This document shows, one piece after another, positions 1 to 6,309 of a DNA stretch of 6,340 nucleotides. The notes beneath the pieces were generated by a model, which had not been told where the DNA came from, made no database searches, and worked only from the letters and a program-made list of their open reading frames with translations. This DNA is from Coriobacteriales bacterium (lineage in GTDB: Bacteria; Actinomycetota; Coriobacteriia; Coriobacteriales; QAMH01). The DNA lies in the NCBI GenBank assembly GCA_024408695.1, contig JAKSUU010000063.1, positions 1 to 6,340 of the forward strand. Direction: 5' to 3'. Numbering within the stretch: position 1 is the first letter of the stretch; every line of letters begins with the position of its first letter. The position numbers were made by a program, and so were the translations under genes.

Positions 1-271
1 ATTGGTTTTTATCATTATCTGCGTTATTATTAAAAGCAAATATCACCAGTGCGATTATTGCAACAAAAACAACAAGCAAAATAGCTAGAATAATAGCCTT
101 AGTCTTACCATTTAGTTTTTTTTCCTTAAAATTATTGTTTGATTTTTGTATTGTTTTCGAATCGCGAGATTTTACATTAGACTTTAAAGAGCTAATTTCG
201 GCGCCACATTTCTCACAAAACTTTTGATTCGCTTCAATTTGATTTCCACATTTTGGACAAAAATTTGTCAA
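1..271 (-). CDS. Zinc-ribbon, single-pass membrane protein (partial, N-terminal 90 residues)
   Basis: Reading leftward from a TTG start at 271, the frame stays open to the window edge, so the C-terminus is missing. Residues 1-26 form a zinc ribbon with cysteines C5, C8, C19 and C22 (FCPKCGN...FCEKCG). Residues 27-57 are a polar, Lys/Ser/Asn-rich linker, and about 58-80 are a strongly hydrophobic helix (KAIILAILLVVFVAIIALVI), followed by an Asn/Asp-rich stretch. The predicted topology is ribbon inside, remainder outside. The TTG start is chosen because AAAGGA lies five bases upstream and because starting there puts the cysteines at the same positions as in the 1403-2413 protein. The nearby upstream ATG is out of frame and stops after five codons. 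This is the last visible gene of the minus-strand operon, 49 bp after its neighbour. The ligand or function of the outer domain cannot be judged from this fragment. Confidence 0.8.
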   Translation of the reverse strand, partial: MTNFCPKCGNQIEANQKFCEKCGAEISSLKSNVKSRDSKTIQKSNNNFKEKKLNGKTKAIILAILLVVFVAIIALVIFAFNNNADNDKNQ

Positions 272-276
272 AACAG

Positions 277-282
277 TCCTTT
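277..282 (-). promoter_or_regulatory. Ribosome binding site (AAAGGA) supporting a TTG start
   Basis: On the minus strand AAAGGA is followed by five bases and then the TTG at 271-269. This site decides the start of the partial ribbon protein: no in-frame ATG precedes the first cysteine, and the protein begun here matches the N-terminus of its paralogue. Confidence 0.6.
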
Positions 283-320
283 CATGTTTACACTATTGCC
301 TAATAATTATATATAAATTT

Positions 321-1343
321 TTATTTATCACCATCTAATGTATCATCTAGAACAACAACTAAGCTTGCACCACAATTAGCACAAAAGCGCTGATCTTGCG
401 TTACGCTATTGCCACATTGAGGACAAAAATTAGTCACAAGCGTATTTGGCATTGAATTGTCATTTAAGTTATTAGAATCTGCAGATGCAGATAAAGATGA
501 GTCCGGTATACTGGCTGCTATTTGGCTACTGTGGGAATTAATTGTTGCAATGTCACTTTGAGGAAGAGCCATAGGACATTCATTTGTATTATCTCCTTCT
601 AATTCATTACTTGCATTCGCATTAGGACCATCTATTTCATTTGTTCCATACAACGGATGATATTTTTTGCCACCTAAAGGAGGCTGATAAGCGGAATACA
701 TGTCAAAATACTTTCCATTTGCATCGGAGTATGCTTTCCACTGGGGCTCATGCGCATTTTTATTGTAAAATTCTATTTCTGCCTCATCCTTAGGATCTGA
801 CATGTTCAACCTATAAGCAATACACTTTTTTACAATTTTTTGCGCAAGGGCTGAAGTATCCGTATACTCCTTAAAGGAAAGCTTAACCCTGTATTGTATA
901 TCATCGCTTTTATAAACCAGATTTATAGAATCTTTTGAAAGCATTCCTGATTGACGAATATAAGCCACAGATTGCAACCACTCATAGCGTATATGTCCAA
1001 TGAACATTTTTCCTTTTCTTCTTACTGCAGCGATGCCTTTTTCTATGCCTGTCATAATGGCACCAGAAATCAAATCAGTAGAAATCCAGGTGCCACCTTT
1101 TATATAGTCAGTAGAAGATAGCACAACCCTAGAATCTGTAACATAAATATTGATATGAATTTTTTCAATATATTGGCTTGTATCATCTCCGGCAACAACA
1201 TAAATATTATTAGCTACGTCTGTCCGAGAAAACGAACCATCCATTTCCTCTCTTTCTATATCACCGTCAGAAGAGATAGACGGATAAGCGTACTTGTCGA
1301 CTTCTTCTCCAAAATGTGTAACATACATTGTTTCGTAAGCCAT
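321..1343 (-). CDS. PH-like domain protein with C-terminal zinc ribbon
   Basis: This encodes a 340-aa protein of unknown function. Residues 1-230 are a predicted soluble, beta-rich domain. The strand-turn motif YVTDSR (67-72), GKMFIGHIRYEWL (111-123), SDDIQYRVKLSF (146-157) and a final helix ending CIAYRLNMSD (174-183) resemble bacterial PH/GRAM-like folds, which often bind membranes or proteins; this is inference. The segment 84-110 is Gly/Ala-rich and hydrophobic. A PPLGGK motif (221-226) is shared with the paralogue at 2463-3701. Residues 231-303 are a low-complexity Ser/Asn/Ala linker. The C-terminus is a zinc ribbon with C307, C310, C321 and C324. The ATG at 1343 is preferred over a TTG twelve bases upstream because GGGGG lies five bases before the ATG and the resulting MAYETMY matches MPYELMY of the paralogue. 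It lies third in the operon. Confidence 0.88.
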   Translation of the reverse strand: MAYETMYVTHFGEEVDKYAYPSISSDGDIEREEMDGSFSRTDVANNIYVVAGDDTSQYIEKIHINIYVTDSRVVLSSTDYIKGGTWISTDLISGAIMTGIEKGIAAVRRKGKMFIGHIRYEWLQSVAYIRQSGMLSKDSINLVYKSDDIQYRVKLSFKEYTDTSALAQKIVKKCIAYRLNMSDPKDEAEIEFYNKNAHEPQWKAYSDANGKYFDMYSAYQPPLGGKKYHPLYGTNEIDGPNANASNELEGDNTNECPMALPQSDIATINSHSSQIAASIPDSSLSASADSNNLNDNSMPNTLVTNFCPQCGNSVTQDQRFCANCGASLVVVLDDTLDGDK

Positions 1344-1348
1344 AAATG

Positions 1349-1353
1349 CCCCC
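1349..1353 (-). promoter_or_regulatory. Atypical ribosome binding site (GGGGG)
   Basis: A run of five G on the minus strand sits five bases before the ATG at 1343. It is the only purine-rich element there and places the start at this ATG. The alternative in-frame TTG at 1355 overlaps the G run and has no site of its own. Confidence 0.45.
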
Positions 1354-1402
1354 AAATGTAACTAATTGCTAAACATTAATTAACTAATTATAAGTTAAAA
1401 AT

Positions 1403-2413
1403 TTACTCATAGATAAGAAAAAAAAGGTTGTTTAAATATATTGGATTTAATGATAATGCTTTATTAAAAGCCACCGAAAGCGGTATAGACGCATTTGACT
1501 TTATATTGGGATAACTATAAACAAGAATATCGGATGGGGAATTCTTTACCTCTTTTTCTGAAGATGTAGGAATAGGTGATGCATTATCATATTTATATTC
1601 AAGTTTATCACTTTTATCATAACTGGATTCTACATGATAAGCATCAGGGTGCTCAGGTGACCCCTCGTACGTAAAAGACTTTTTTTCTGCACGAGAAAGA
1701 GATTCCGCTCCACGGCCATCCACCAACTCAGTAATAAAGCCGTTTTCATTAAATTTCATGTCCATATAACAAGTCTTATAAATATTGTCTGACTTTGGTC
1801 TAGTAAGTGAAACACTTTTAATCACATTGTTATCGTAATACTCAAAGGTAACCGTAGCTTTATCGGGTAGAATTTTTCCCTTTAACGTAATTTCGTATTC
1901 GAAAAATATTACTCTTCCCTTATTGTCTTTTTTGGGTGAAGAAGCCAATGCGTAAGAACTAACAGTAATAGGTGAAGCTATGCTAATTTTATGCGGCACA
2001 CCATCGGAATCAATGTCTGTAAATAGTATATCACCATTCCAATTGGTAAATGCATGTAGGTTTCCGCCCTCATCGTAACTCAAACTATAATTCGAATCAG
2101 CAACCATATTGCAAGTTAAACCAGTTACTACGTAGTTATCTTCTTTTTTTGAAAAATTAAAAAATATAAAAATTAGCAAAGAGGCTATCAGGCAAACAAC
2201 AACAATAATAACAATGATAATAATGGGCTTTTTTGTATTTACTTTTTTTGCAGAACCATGATTCTTCGCAGGTTGCGTGTCCTTACCTGTAAAATCACTA
2301 CTCTGTTCGGTACTATCTGATTGTAATGTGGGATTTAGTTTGTGACCACAGTATATACAAAATTCACTTTTAGTATCAACGGCATTTCCACATTTTGGAC
2401 AAAAGCTCGACAT
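1403..2413 (-). CDS. Zinc-ribbon, single-pass membrane protein with outer beta-rich domain
   Basis: This is a 336-aa protein I cannot assign to a named function. Residues 1-25 are a zinc ribbon (C5, C8, C19, C22), 26-62 a polar linker rich in Ser, Thr and Lys, and 63-87 an Ile/Val-rich membrane helix flanked by lysines. The rest (about 90-336) should lie outside the membrane. It contains short Tyr-Asp and Gly-turn segments (SLSYDEGGNLHAF at 110-122, TFEYYDNNVIKSVSL at 189-203, MKFNENGFITEL at 219-230, EYKYDN at 272-277) that resemble degenerate YD/RHS-type beta repeats, and an Asp-rich loop DIDSDG (133-138) that looks like a calcium-binding turn. The ribbon-helix-outer-domain plan is common in Gram-positive envelope proteins. 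The start is supported by AGGAGG four bases upstream. It lies 49 bp after the 2463-3701 gene and 59 bp before its downstream neighbour, so co-transcription is likely. Confidence 0.88.
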   Translation of the reverse strand: MSSFCPKCGNAVDTKSEFCIYCGHKLNPTLQSDSTEQSSDFTGKDTQPAKNHGSAKKVNTKKPIIIIVIIVVVCLIASLLIFIFFNFSKKEDNYVVTGLTCNMVADSNYSLSYDEGGNLHAFTNWNGDILFTDIDSDGVPHKISIASPITVSSYALASSPKKDNKGRVIFFEYEITLKGKILPDKATVTFEYYDNNVIKSVSLTRPKSDNIYKTCYMDMKFNENGFITELVDGRGAESLSRAEKKSFTYEGSPEHPDAYHVESSYDKSDKLEYKYDNASPIPTSSEKEVKNSPSDILVYSYPNIKSNASIPLSVAFNKALSLNPIYLNNLFFLIYE

Positions 2414-2462
2414 AAGACCTCCTCAAACCTAAAACATATATTAAGTAAATAACAAGTAACTC

Positions 2463-3701
2463 TTATTTAACCTCTTTGTCAACCACAAACGTAAACCACG
2501 CTTCTAATAAAACCCATATATCAGGGTATTGGAATTTTTCAAGTGGTGCCAACCAATATTGTTTATCATAAAATAATGAATCTAAATCGGACAAAGCTTT
2601 TTTTTGCGCATTAAATAAATACTTACCGTACAAAACATCAATAGCTCCACAATAAAACATAATAAGCAAAGCTTCTTCAATTGAGGAAAGCAATTCTAAA
2701 TTTTGGGTGATTTGGTAATGGATGTCGAATGATAATTTCATTTTAGATTTATTATCTATATTATTCCTGATGCCTTTTGCTAAAGAAGCAATTTCTTGAG
2801 TTAAAGGAACGTCGGGAGCAGCATTAACAAATGTATCACATAAACTTGCAATTTGAGACTCCAATCCGCTAAAACCATATTCATCCCATAATTTTTCTCT
2901 GTTATCAAAATGATAATCTTTAAGTGTGATTTTCTGATCCTCAAACTCTTTATTTTCTTCGTTAACTTTATTGTCTAAAACTTGGTTTTGGCGTTCAATG
3001 TCTTGTTTTAATGAAGGATAATAACTTTTTCCACCCAATGGCGGATTATAGGAAGAATAAATCTCGATATATGCACCAGTTCCACTATCTACCTTAGCCC
3101 ATTGTTGGCTCAAAGCATTATTGAAAAAATCGTTTTCTTCAGCACTTTTTTCATCCGACATATTAATCCTATAATTCACGCATCTTTTAAAAATACCTGT
3201 AGCGATTAATTTTGTATCAGTTGAAATAGCGAAAACCAGTTCCACTCTATAGAATTTATCATCACTTGTATAAAAGAAAGTCAATGTATCTTTGCTCGTT
3301 TCAGATAGTTTTTGATCATATCTTATTGCGCCGAGCCATTCGTATCTTAAATGTCCAATGCAGATTTTCACATCATCAAAATCATCTGTAGTATTTTGAT
3401 TTGAATCACATAAGCTGGTTGAATTTTGTGTAGCATTTAGGTTTAGATTACAATTTGCATCAAAAGGACTATCACAAAAAATAAGACGCGAATTTGTAAT
3501 GTAAAAATATGTATTTGCGTTTTCTTTACAATAGACCAGATCTGTATCCGCATATATTGAAATTTTGCTACCATATAAGCCTTGGCTTAAAGTACAATCT
3601 AAATTATCAATTTCTAACTTTTTTTCTTTTGTTATATATGGATAAGAATATTTATCAAAACCCTTACCCGGCTCAATAAAATACATCAACTCATATGGCA
3701 T
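2463..3701 (-). CDS. PH-like domain protein with helical C-terminal extension
   Basis: This is a 412-aa protein of unknown function and the first gene of the minus-strand operon. Residues 1-231 are paralogous to the 321-1343 product, with landmark motifs at almost identical positions: MPYELMY (1-7), YITNSR (67-72), IGHLRYEW (115-122), YRVEL (151-155), NMSD (180-183) and PPLGGK (220-225). It lacks a zinc ribbon. Instead, residues about 232-256 are a charged, Gln/Glu/Asn-rich linker and about 257-412 a mostly helical domain, with helices around 278-295, 300-316, 330-350 and 360-376, and a Trp-rich end (W383, W396, W402). The segment 78-110 is Asn/Ser/Thr/Asp-rich where the paralogue is Gly/Ala-rich and hydrophobic. 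No signal peptide or membrane helix is seen, so it is probably cytoplasmic or peripheral to the membrane. AAGGAG five bases upstream supports the ATG. Confidence 0.88.
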   Translation of the reverse strand: MPYELMYFIEPGKGFDKYSYPYITKEKKLEIDNLDCTLSQGLYGSKISIYADTDLVYCKENANTYFYITNSRLIFCDSPFDANCNLNLNATQNSTSLCDSNQNTTDDFDDVKICIGHLRYEWLGAIRYDQKLSETSKDTLTFFYTSDDKFYRVELVFAISTDTKLIATGIFKRCVNYRINMSDEKSAEENDFFNNALSQQWAKVDSGTGAYIEIYSSYNPPLGGKSYYPSLKQDIERQNQVLDNKVNEENKEFEDQKITLKDYHFDNREKLWDEYGFSGLESQIASLCDTFVNAAPDVPLTQEIASLAKGIRNNIDNKSKMKLSFDIHYQITQNLELLSSIEEALLIMFYCGAIDVLYGKYLFNAQKKALSDLDSLFYDKQYWLAPLEKFQYPDIWVLLEAWFTFVVDKEVK

Positions 3702-3735
3702 AAAAACTCCTTAATTGTTACAAGCAACTAATAAA

Positions 3736-3765
3736 ATCATAAACTATATTTTAAAGTTATGTAAA
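3736..3765 (-). promoter_or_regulatory. Predicted sigma-70-type promoter of the zinc-ribbon/PH-like operon
   Basis: On the minus strand a -35 box TTTACA (3765-3760, five of six matches to TTGACA) and a -10 box TATGAT (3741-3736, five of six matches to TATAAT) are separated by 18 bp. Transcription would start near 3729, giving a leader of about 28 bases with AAGGAG just before the ATG at 3701. It is the best promoter visible upstream of the four minus-strand genes. Confidence 0.6.
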
Positions 3766-3767
3766 CT
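3745..3767 (+). promoter_or_regulatory. Candidate copA promoter (two possible -10 boxes)
   Basis: Two -10-like hexamers precede copA: TATATT at 3745-3750 (five of six matches) and TAAACT at 3762-3767 (four of six). The second would place the transcription start at or next to the ATG at 3774, giving a leaderless mRNA. Neither has a good -35 box at normal spacing, so an activator may be needed, or the call may be wrong. TAAACT overlaps the -35 box of the divergent operon. Confidence 0.3.
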
Positions 3768-3773
3768 ATTCAT

Positions 3774-6203
3774 ATGGGTAAACAAAAATTTGAAATAAAA
3801 TTTTTAGTTGAAGGCATGCACTGCGCAAGTTGTGCTGCGCGCGTGGAAAAAGCAGTACTTGAATGCACGAACGTTGAAAGTGCAAGCGTAAATTTACTAC
3901 GCAATATGCTATTTGTTCAGGGAACTATTAACGAAAAGCAAAAAAAGAAAATCGCTGACGAGGTTTGCGCATCTATCAAAGACATAGGTTTTAACGCCTC
4001 CGTCATCGATGATTCTAACTTTGAACAGGGTTTTATAGATTCAAAATCACAAATAGACAAAGCCAATAAAACGCGCAGGACAAAATTGATTGCCTCGATT
4101 ATTCTAACTGTGCTTTTAATGGCTGTTACAATGTTAAATCCGATTGATCTGTTGCTTGGTGGACCAAATTTACCTGCAGCAATCACAAAAATTATTTTAC
4201 AAGTAGCGCTTAGCGCAGCCGTCATCATCATAAATTTTCCCACATTTACTAGCGGTTTTAAATCTTTATTTAAGCTTTCACCCAACATGGACACTTTGGT
4301 AGCGCTAGGCGCAAGCATATCCTTCATATTTGGGGCAGTCTTAACTGTGCAATTTATAGACATCATTACAAGCGATGTTACATTTTTTGCCACACAAAAT
4401 TACTTTAACTCACTCCCCTTTGAGCAAAAAAACATAGCAAATTATGCCTTCTACATCGAAAGTTGCACAATGATTTTAACGCTTTTGAGTATTGGCGAAT
4501 ATTTGGAATCTTATGCTAAATCCAAAACTACACAAGAGCTAGAAGGCTACATAAAACAAAGTCCTGAAATTGCGCATAAAATAATCACGCCCTCAGATAA
4601 GGAAAATTTTGCTTTTGAGCTCGAAAAAGGTCTGCATATAGATAATCTTAAAACCATCGACACAGATGTCTCAAAAATTCTTAAAGGAGACCTAGTCGTC
4701 GTAAAAACTGGCGATAAAATTCCTTGCGATGGCACAATTATTTATGGCTCTTGCAGCGTAAACGAATCTGCATTCACTGGGGAAAATATCCCGATAAATA
4801 AAAGTGCTAAACCGCAGAATGAGAATACCAAAGAATCAAGTCAACCGTCTAATCAAGACAATCAAGTACTTTGTGCAACTATGTGCATAGACGGATACGC
4901 AATAATACGCGCAGAAGGTGTAGGCAACAGTTCAAAATTTGCAGAGATTTTACAATTAATTGATAAAGCAACCATGTCTAAAGCGCCAGTTCAACGTATG
5001 GCAGATAAAATTTCAGGGATATTTGTACCAGCAATTATTGCTATTGCAACAGTTGTTTTTATTATTTGGATGATACTAGGGGCAGGATTTGCTGCAGCTA
5101 TTAACTACGCAGTATGCGTTTTGGTTATAAGTTGTCCTTGTGCTCTAACGCTTGCCACTCCAACTGCCCTAATGGTCGCAAGCGGTCGGGCTACCAAAAA
5201 TTCAATTCTCATAAAATCCGCAAGCATTTTAGAACGTGTATGTAAAATCACAGACATCTTTTTTGACAAAACGGGCACTCTTACACAGGCAAAATTTGAA
5301 GTTAAAGAAATTTTTACTTGCAATGATTATACAAAAGAAGAAGTTATACAAATTGCAGCAACAGCTGAAAAATTTTCCTCACACCCAATTGCAAATGCCA
5401 TTTTAAGTTACACTGATGCTCAATATAAATCTCTAAATGAAGATAGGGCAACGCCAGAAATTTCTGAAATTGCTGGTCTTGGCATAAGCTATAAAACCCA
5501 CGACACGCATATCCTGGTTGGAAACAAAATGCTTATGCAAAAGCATAACATTGAGATTACTATTAATGAAACAACACAAAAAACCTTAGAAAAATCGCAA
5601 ACTCTTGTTTATATTGCAAAAAATGAAGCTCTTTGTGGGGTTATTACGCTCGGCGATACGATAAAAGAGGATGCTAAATCCACTGTACAAAACTTGCAAA
5701 ATAAGGGGATTAAATGCCATATCTTATCTGGAGATAATGAGCACTCGACAAAAATCATCGCAGATCAACTTGATATTAGCGACTTTAAAGCAAATCTTTC
5801 TCCTCAAGAAAAAGCAGATGAACTTGCTCGAAACAAAAACGCAGGCTTTGTTGGCGATGGTATAAACGATGCCCTCGTGCTAAAAGTTGCTGATAGCGGT
5901 ATCGCACTTGGAGCTGGCGCAAATATTGCTCTTGATAGCGCAGATATTATTCTTTCTAAAGACAAACTGAGTAGTGTTTGCGAAGCAATAGACCTTTCGA
6001 AAGCAACGCTTCGAATCATTAAGCAAAATCTGTTTTGGGCTTTAATTTACAATGTCTTGTTAATCCCCATTGCAGCAGGCATCCTCACCCCATTTGGAAT
6101 TATTCTAAATCCAATGATAGCCTCAGCATTTATGGCATTGAGTGACCTATGCGTTGTAGGAAATGCACTTCGATTGCGCAGATGGAAACCAAATACAACT
6201 TAA
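3774..6203 (+). CDS. copA: Copper-exporting P1B-type ATPase
   Basis: This 809-aa membrane protein should use ATP to pump Cu(I) out of the cytoplasm. One N-terminal heavy-metal-associated domain spans about residues 6-72, with GMHCASC binding Cu through C17 and C20. Eight membrane helices are predicted near 105-122, 138-160, 173-196, 224-245, 415-437, 441-463, 753-772 and 780-800. Helix 6 carries the CPC metal site (C454, C456), helix 7 Y759-N760, and helix 8 M787. Catalytic motifs are TGE (335-337), phosphorylated D498 in DKTGTLT, the nucleotide-binding HP pair (H537-P538) with GLG (568-570), SGDN (652-655) and GDGIND (694-699). Oddities are Asp791 where Cu pumps usually have Ser, Leu701 where Pro is usual, and polar insertions around the actuator domain. 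An in-frame TAA at 3762 limits the start to this ATG, which lacks a clear Shine-Dalgarno sequence. No chaperone or regulator gene is adjacent within the window. Confidence 0.94.
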   Translation: MGKQKFEIKFLVEGMHCASCAARVEKAVLECTNVESASVNLLRNMLFVQGTINEKQKKKIADEVCASIKDIGFNASVIDDSNFEQGFIDSKSQIDKANKTRRTKLIASIILTVLLMAVTMLNPIDLLLGGPNLPAAITKIILQVALSAAVIIINFPTFTSGFKSLFKLSPNMDTLVALGASISFIFGAVLTVQFIDIITSDVTFFATQNYFNSLPFEQKNIANYAFYIESCTMILTLLSIGEYLESYAKSKTTQELEGYIKQSPEIAHKIITPSDKENFAFELEKGLHIDNLKTIDTDVSKILKGDLVVVKTGDKIPCDGTIIYGSCSVNESAFTGENIPINKSAKPQNENTKESSQPSNQDNQVLCATMCIDGYAIIRAEGVGNSSKFAEILQLIDKATMSKAPVQRMADKISGIFVPAIIAIATVVFIIWMILGAGFAAAINYAVCVLVISCPCALTLATPTALMVASGRATKNSILIKSASILERVCKITDIFFDKTGTLTQAKFEVKEIFTCNDYTKEEVIQIAATAEKFSSHPIANAILSYTDAQYKSLNEDRATPEISEIAGLGISYKTHDTHILVGNKMLMQKHNIEITINETTQKTLEKSQTLVYIAKNEALCGVITLGDTIKEDAKSTVQNLQNKGIKCHILSGDNEHSTKIIADQLDISDFKANLSPQEKADELARNKNAGFVGDGINDALVLKVADSGIALGAGANIALDSADIILSKDKLSSVCEAIDLSKATLRIIKQNLFWALIYNVLLIPIAAGILTPFGIILNPMIASAFMALSDLCVVGNALRLRRWKPNTT

Positions 6204-6206
6204 CAC

Positions 6207-6221
6207 ATCATTAAAAATGAT
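6207..6221. repeat. Small hairpin just after copA
   Basis: ATCATT and AATGAT (6-bp arms, 3-base loop) begin three bases after the copA stop codon. The stem is AT-rich and is not followed by a T run, so it is a poor intrinsic terminator. It may only trim or protect the mRNA end, or may be chance. Confidence 0.25.
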
Positions 6222-6236
6222 TCCTGACCTGCCAAT

Positions 6237-6269
6237 TGGTACAAAACATATCAGGTATAATTTGTACCA
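6237..6269 (+). promoter_or_regulatory. 9-bp inverted repeat enclosing a TATAAT box (candidate operator-promoter)
   Basis: TGGTACAAA (6237-6245) and TTTGTACCA (6261-6269) are perfect inverted copies 15 bases apart. Their centres are 24 bp apart, a spacing suited to a dimeric or tetrameric DNA-binding protein. A consensus -10 box TATAAT occupies 6256-6261, predicting transcription to the right from about 6268. No good -35 box lies 16-18 bp upstream; TTGGTA at 6236-6241 is only 14 bp away. A repressor bound here would block the promoter. The site lies 33 bp after the copA stop and probably controls a unit beyond the window. It could instead be a hairpin at the end of the copA transcript. Confidence 0.5.
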
Positions 6270-6273
6270 CAAA

Positions 6274-6309
6274 ACGCAACAGTAAGGTTACCGTCCCCAA
6301 GTGTTGCGT
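6274..6309. repeat. 8-bp inverted repeat, possible structured RNA leader or convergent terminator
   Basis: ACGCAACA (6274-6281) and TGTTGCGT (6302-6309) are perfect inverted copies with a 20-base loop containing GGTTACC. If transcription starts from the TATAAT at 6256-6261, this stem would form about six bases from the RNA 5' end. Other pairings are possible: AACAG (6278-6282) with CTGTT (6319-6323), and AAGGT (6284-6288) with ACCTT (6310-6314). Read on the minus strand, the stem is followed by TTTTG, so a weak terminator for a gene entering from the right is an alternative. No known riboswitch class was recognised. Confidence 0.4.

Noticed and set aside
306..311. Minus-strand TATAAT between the 321-1343 gene and the partial gene
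   Set aside because: No acceptable -35 box occurs 16-18 bp upstream and the whole region is AT-rich, so a chance match is likely.
1344..1355. TTG start extending the 340-aa protein by four residues
   Set aside because: The extension overlaps the G-rich ribosome binding site and breaks the N-terminal match (MAYETMY/MPYELMY) with the paralogue.
1155..1361. Plus-strand open frame of 68 codons
   Set aside because: It lies antisense within the well-supported 321-1343 gene, has no recognisable domain, and its composition fits a shadow frame.
1380..1398. Inverted repeat TTAACT/AGTTAA between two operon genes
   Set aside because: The arms are only 6 bp, almost pure AT, and not followed by a T run in the minus-strand direction, so it is unlikely to terminate transcription.
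3715..3723. TTGTTACAA near-palindrome in the divergent intergenic region
   Set aside because: The arms are only four bases and match no copper-operator consensus I know, so there is too little to call an operator.
3917..4393. Minus-strand open frame of 158 codons inside copA
   Set aside because: It lies wholly antisense to conserved CopA coding sequence, and its hydrophobic pattern mirrors the membrane helices on the other strand.
4547..6019. Further short open frames inside copA on both strands
   Set aside because: They are all within codons that encode conserved ATPase motifs and have no domains or plausible start sites of their own.
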